A stretch of DNA of 64,000 bases from Amycolatopsis oliviviridis (GTDB lineage Bacteria; Actinomycetota; Actinomycetes; Mycobacteriales; Pseudonocardiaceae), in NCBI RefSeq assembly GCF_014654365.1, contig NZ_BNAY01000005.1:124001-188000 (forward strand), read 5' to 3'. The notes under the pieces are model-generated. The model saw nothing but the letters and a program-made list of their open reading frames with translations. It did no database searches and was not told the origin of the DNA. This document shows, piece by piece, positions 63,753 through 64,000 of the stretch. A program made the translations under genes and the position numbers. Position 1 is the first letter of the stretch; each line of letters starts with the position of its first letter.

Positions 63753-64000
63753 TTACTTGGTCAAATTGGTGTCGTCATCGACAAAGGTTTCAGCTTGCTG
63801 AAGAACTAGTTCAACCGCTGCCATCGCGGCGTCGGGCGGGTAGCCGTGCACGGCGAGGAGTCGCTTGATTTTGCTACGTAACCGGGCTTGCACCTGCTCC
63901 CGTTTGGACCAGTCAACCGCTCGATCCTTATGAACCGCCGCGACCAGACCCTTCGCGATCTCAGCGAGCTTGTTCGAACCCATCTGACGGACTGCCGACT
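63753..64000 (-). CDS. hsdR: Type I restriction enzyme subunit R, C-terminal fragment
   Basis: The frame is open from the window edge to TAA at 63753-63755 (about 82 residues). The sequence SAVRQMGSNKLAEIAKGLV, DWSKREQVQARLRSKIKRLL and HGYPPDAAMAAVELVLQQAE is the C-terminal helical domain (DUF3387-type) of HsdR. HsdR is the ATP-driven translocase and nuclease of type I restriction systems. The motor, HsdM and HsdS would lie to the right. Codon use is less GC-biased than in neighbouring genes, in line with acquisition by transfer. Confidence 0.8.
   Translation of the reverse strand, partial: SAVRQMGSNKLAEIAKGLVAAVHKDRAVDWSKREQVQARLRSKIKRLLAVHGYPPDAAMAAVELVLQQAETFVDDDTNLTK

Overview
The window is high-GC DNA, almost every gene-length frame has shadow frames, and GTG starts are common. 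This points to an actinobacterium. The gene order and content fit a member of the Pseudonocardiaceae, most likely Amycolatopsis or a close relative (inference, not tested by search). Supporting points are the fba / DUF3151 / purA neighbourhood also known from mycobacteria, the order purD-purB-purC-purS-purQ, an EspG-type ESX chaperone gene, a DUF574-type methyltransferase, and a SigE-family sigma factor. No rRNA, tRNA, CRISPR array, insertion sequence or prophage was recognised.

Layout. 0-6.9 kb: the end of fba, a membrane protein, DUF3151, a frameshifted secretory lipase with a divergent TetR regulator, a diguanylate cyclase and an MFS exporter. 7.3-17.6 kb: an SsuD-like flavin monooxygenase, a 629-residue FAD/NAD(P)-binding protein, and a six-gene leftward operon (peptide-type ABC importer, luciferase-like monooxygenase, glycosyltransferase). 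17.7-27.3 kb: a secreted HNH nuclease, purA with its divergent neighbour, an F420-type oxidoreductase, an aromatic-acid type MFS carrier, an amino acid permease, a secreted glycerophosphodiesterase and purD. 27.4-34.5 kb: an ESX (type VII secretion) substrate island with a PE-like protein carrying a YxxxD signal, a DUF3558 lipoprotein, a PPE-like protein, an EspG chaperone, a Ser/Thr kinase whose outer part looks like two DUF3558 modules, an EspC-sized helical protein, and a WXG-lytic transglycosylase fusion. No ESX core machinery is visible. 34.6-44.4 kb: an FAD monooxygenase with a divergent GntR-TetR hybrid regulator, an aminotransferase, a methyltransferase, a threonine aldolase/HAD pair, a sigma/anti-sigma-like pair, a TetR regulator and purB. 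44.4-49.1 kb: a polar amino acid ABC operon with three tandem paralogous binding proteins, then a 590-bp gene-free stretch packed with palindromes. 49.1-57.2 kb: a MOSC protein overlapping a SAM hydrolase-type gene, purC, a deacetylase-like gene, TetR, DUF418, a metallo-beta-lactamase fold protein and an ArsR-like regulator divergent from an MFS carrier. 57.2-64 kb: a broken SCP1.201 (DddA-like) deaminase toxin followed by an intact Imm1 immunity gene, aldehyde dehydrogenase, a GMC oxidoreductase, a membrane-anchored protein, purS-purQ, and the C-terminal end of an HsdR gene at the right edge.

Two layers cut across the genes. First, long intergenic hairpins sit at gene 3' ends. Most have perfect 20-27 bp stems, most have arms that are themselves near-palindromes of the type TGAAGG...CCTTCA, and they differ in sequence while keeping the pairing. 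Second, a separate 22-nt hairpin word (stem CGCATTT/AATGCG around GTCCTCT) occurs four times. In addition, at least nine genes, including purB, purC and purD, have a TANNNT hexamer 6-7 nt before the start codon and no Shine-Dalgarno sequence, which suggests leaderless transcripts.

The strongest candidates for a closer look are the inactivated deaminase toxin with its surviving Imm1 gene, the ESX substrate/kinase island, the two hairpin families, and an 83-nt symmetric element upstream of the three-receptor ABC operon.
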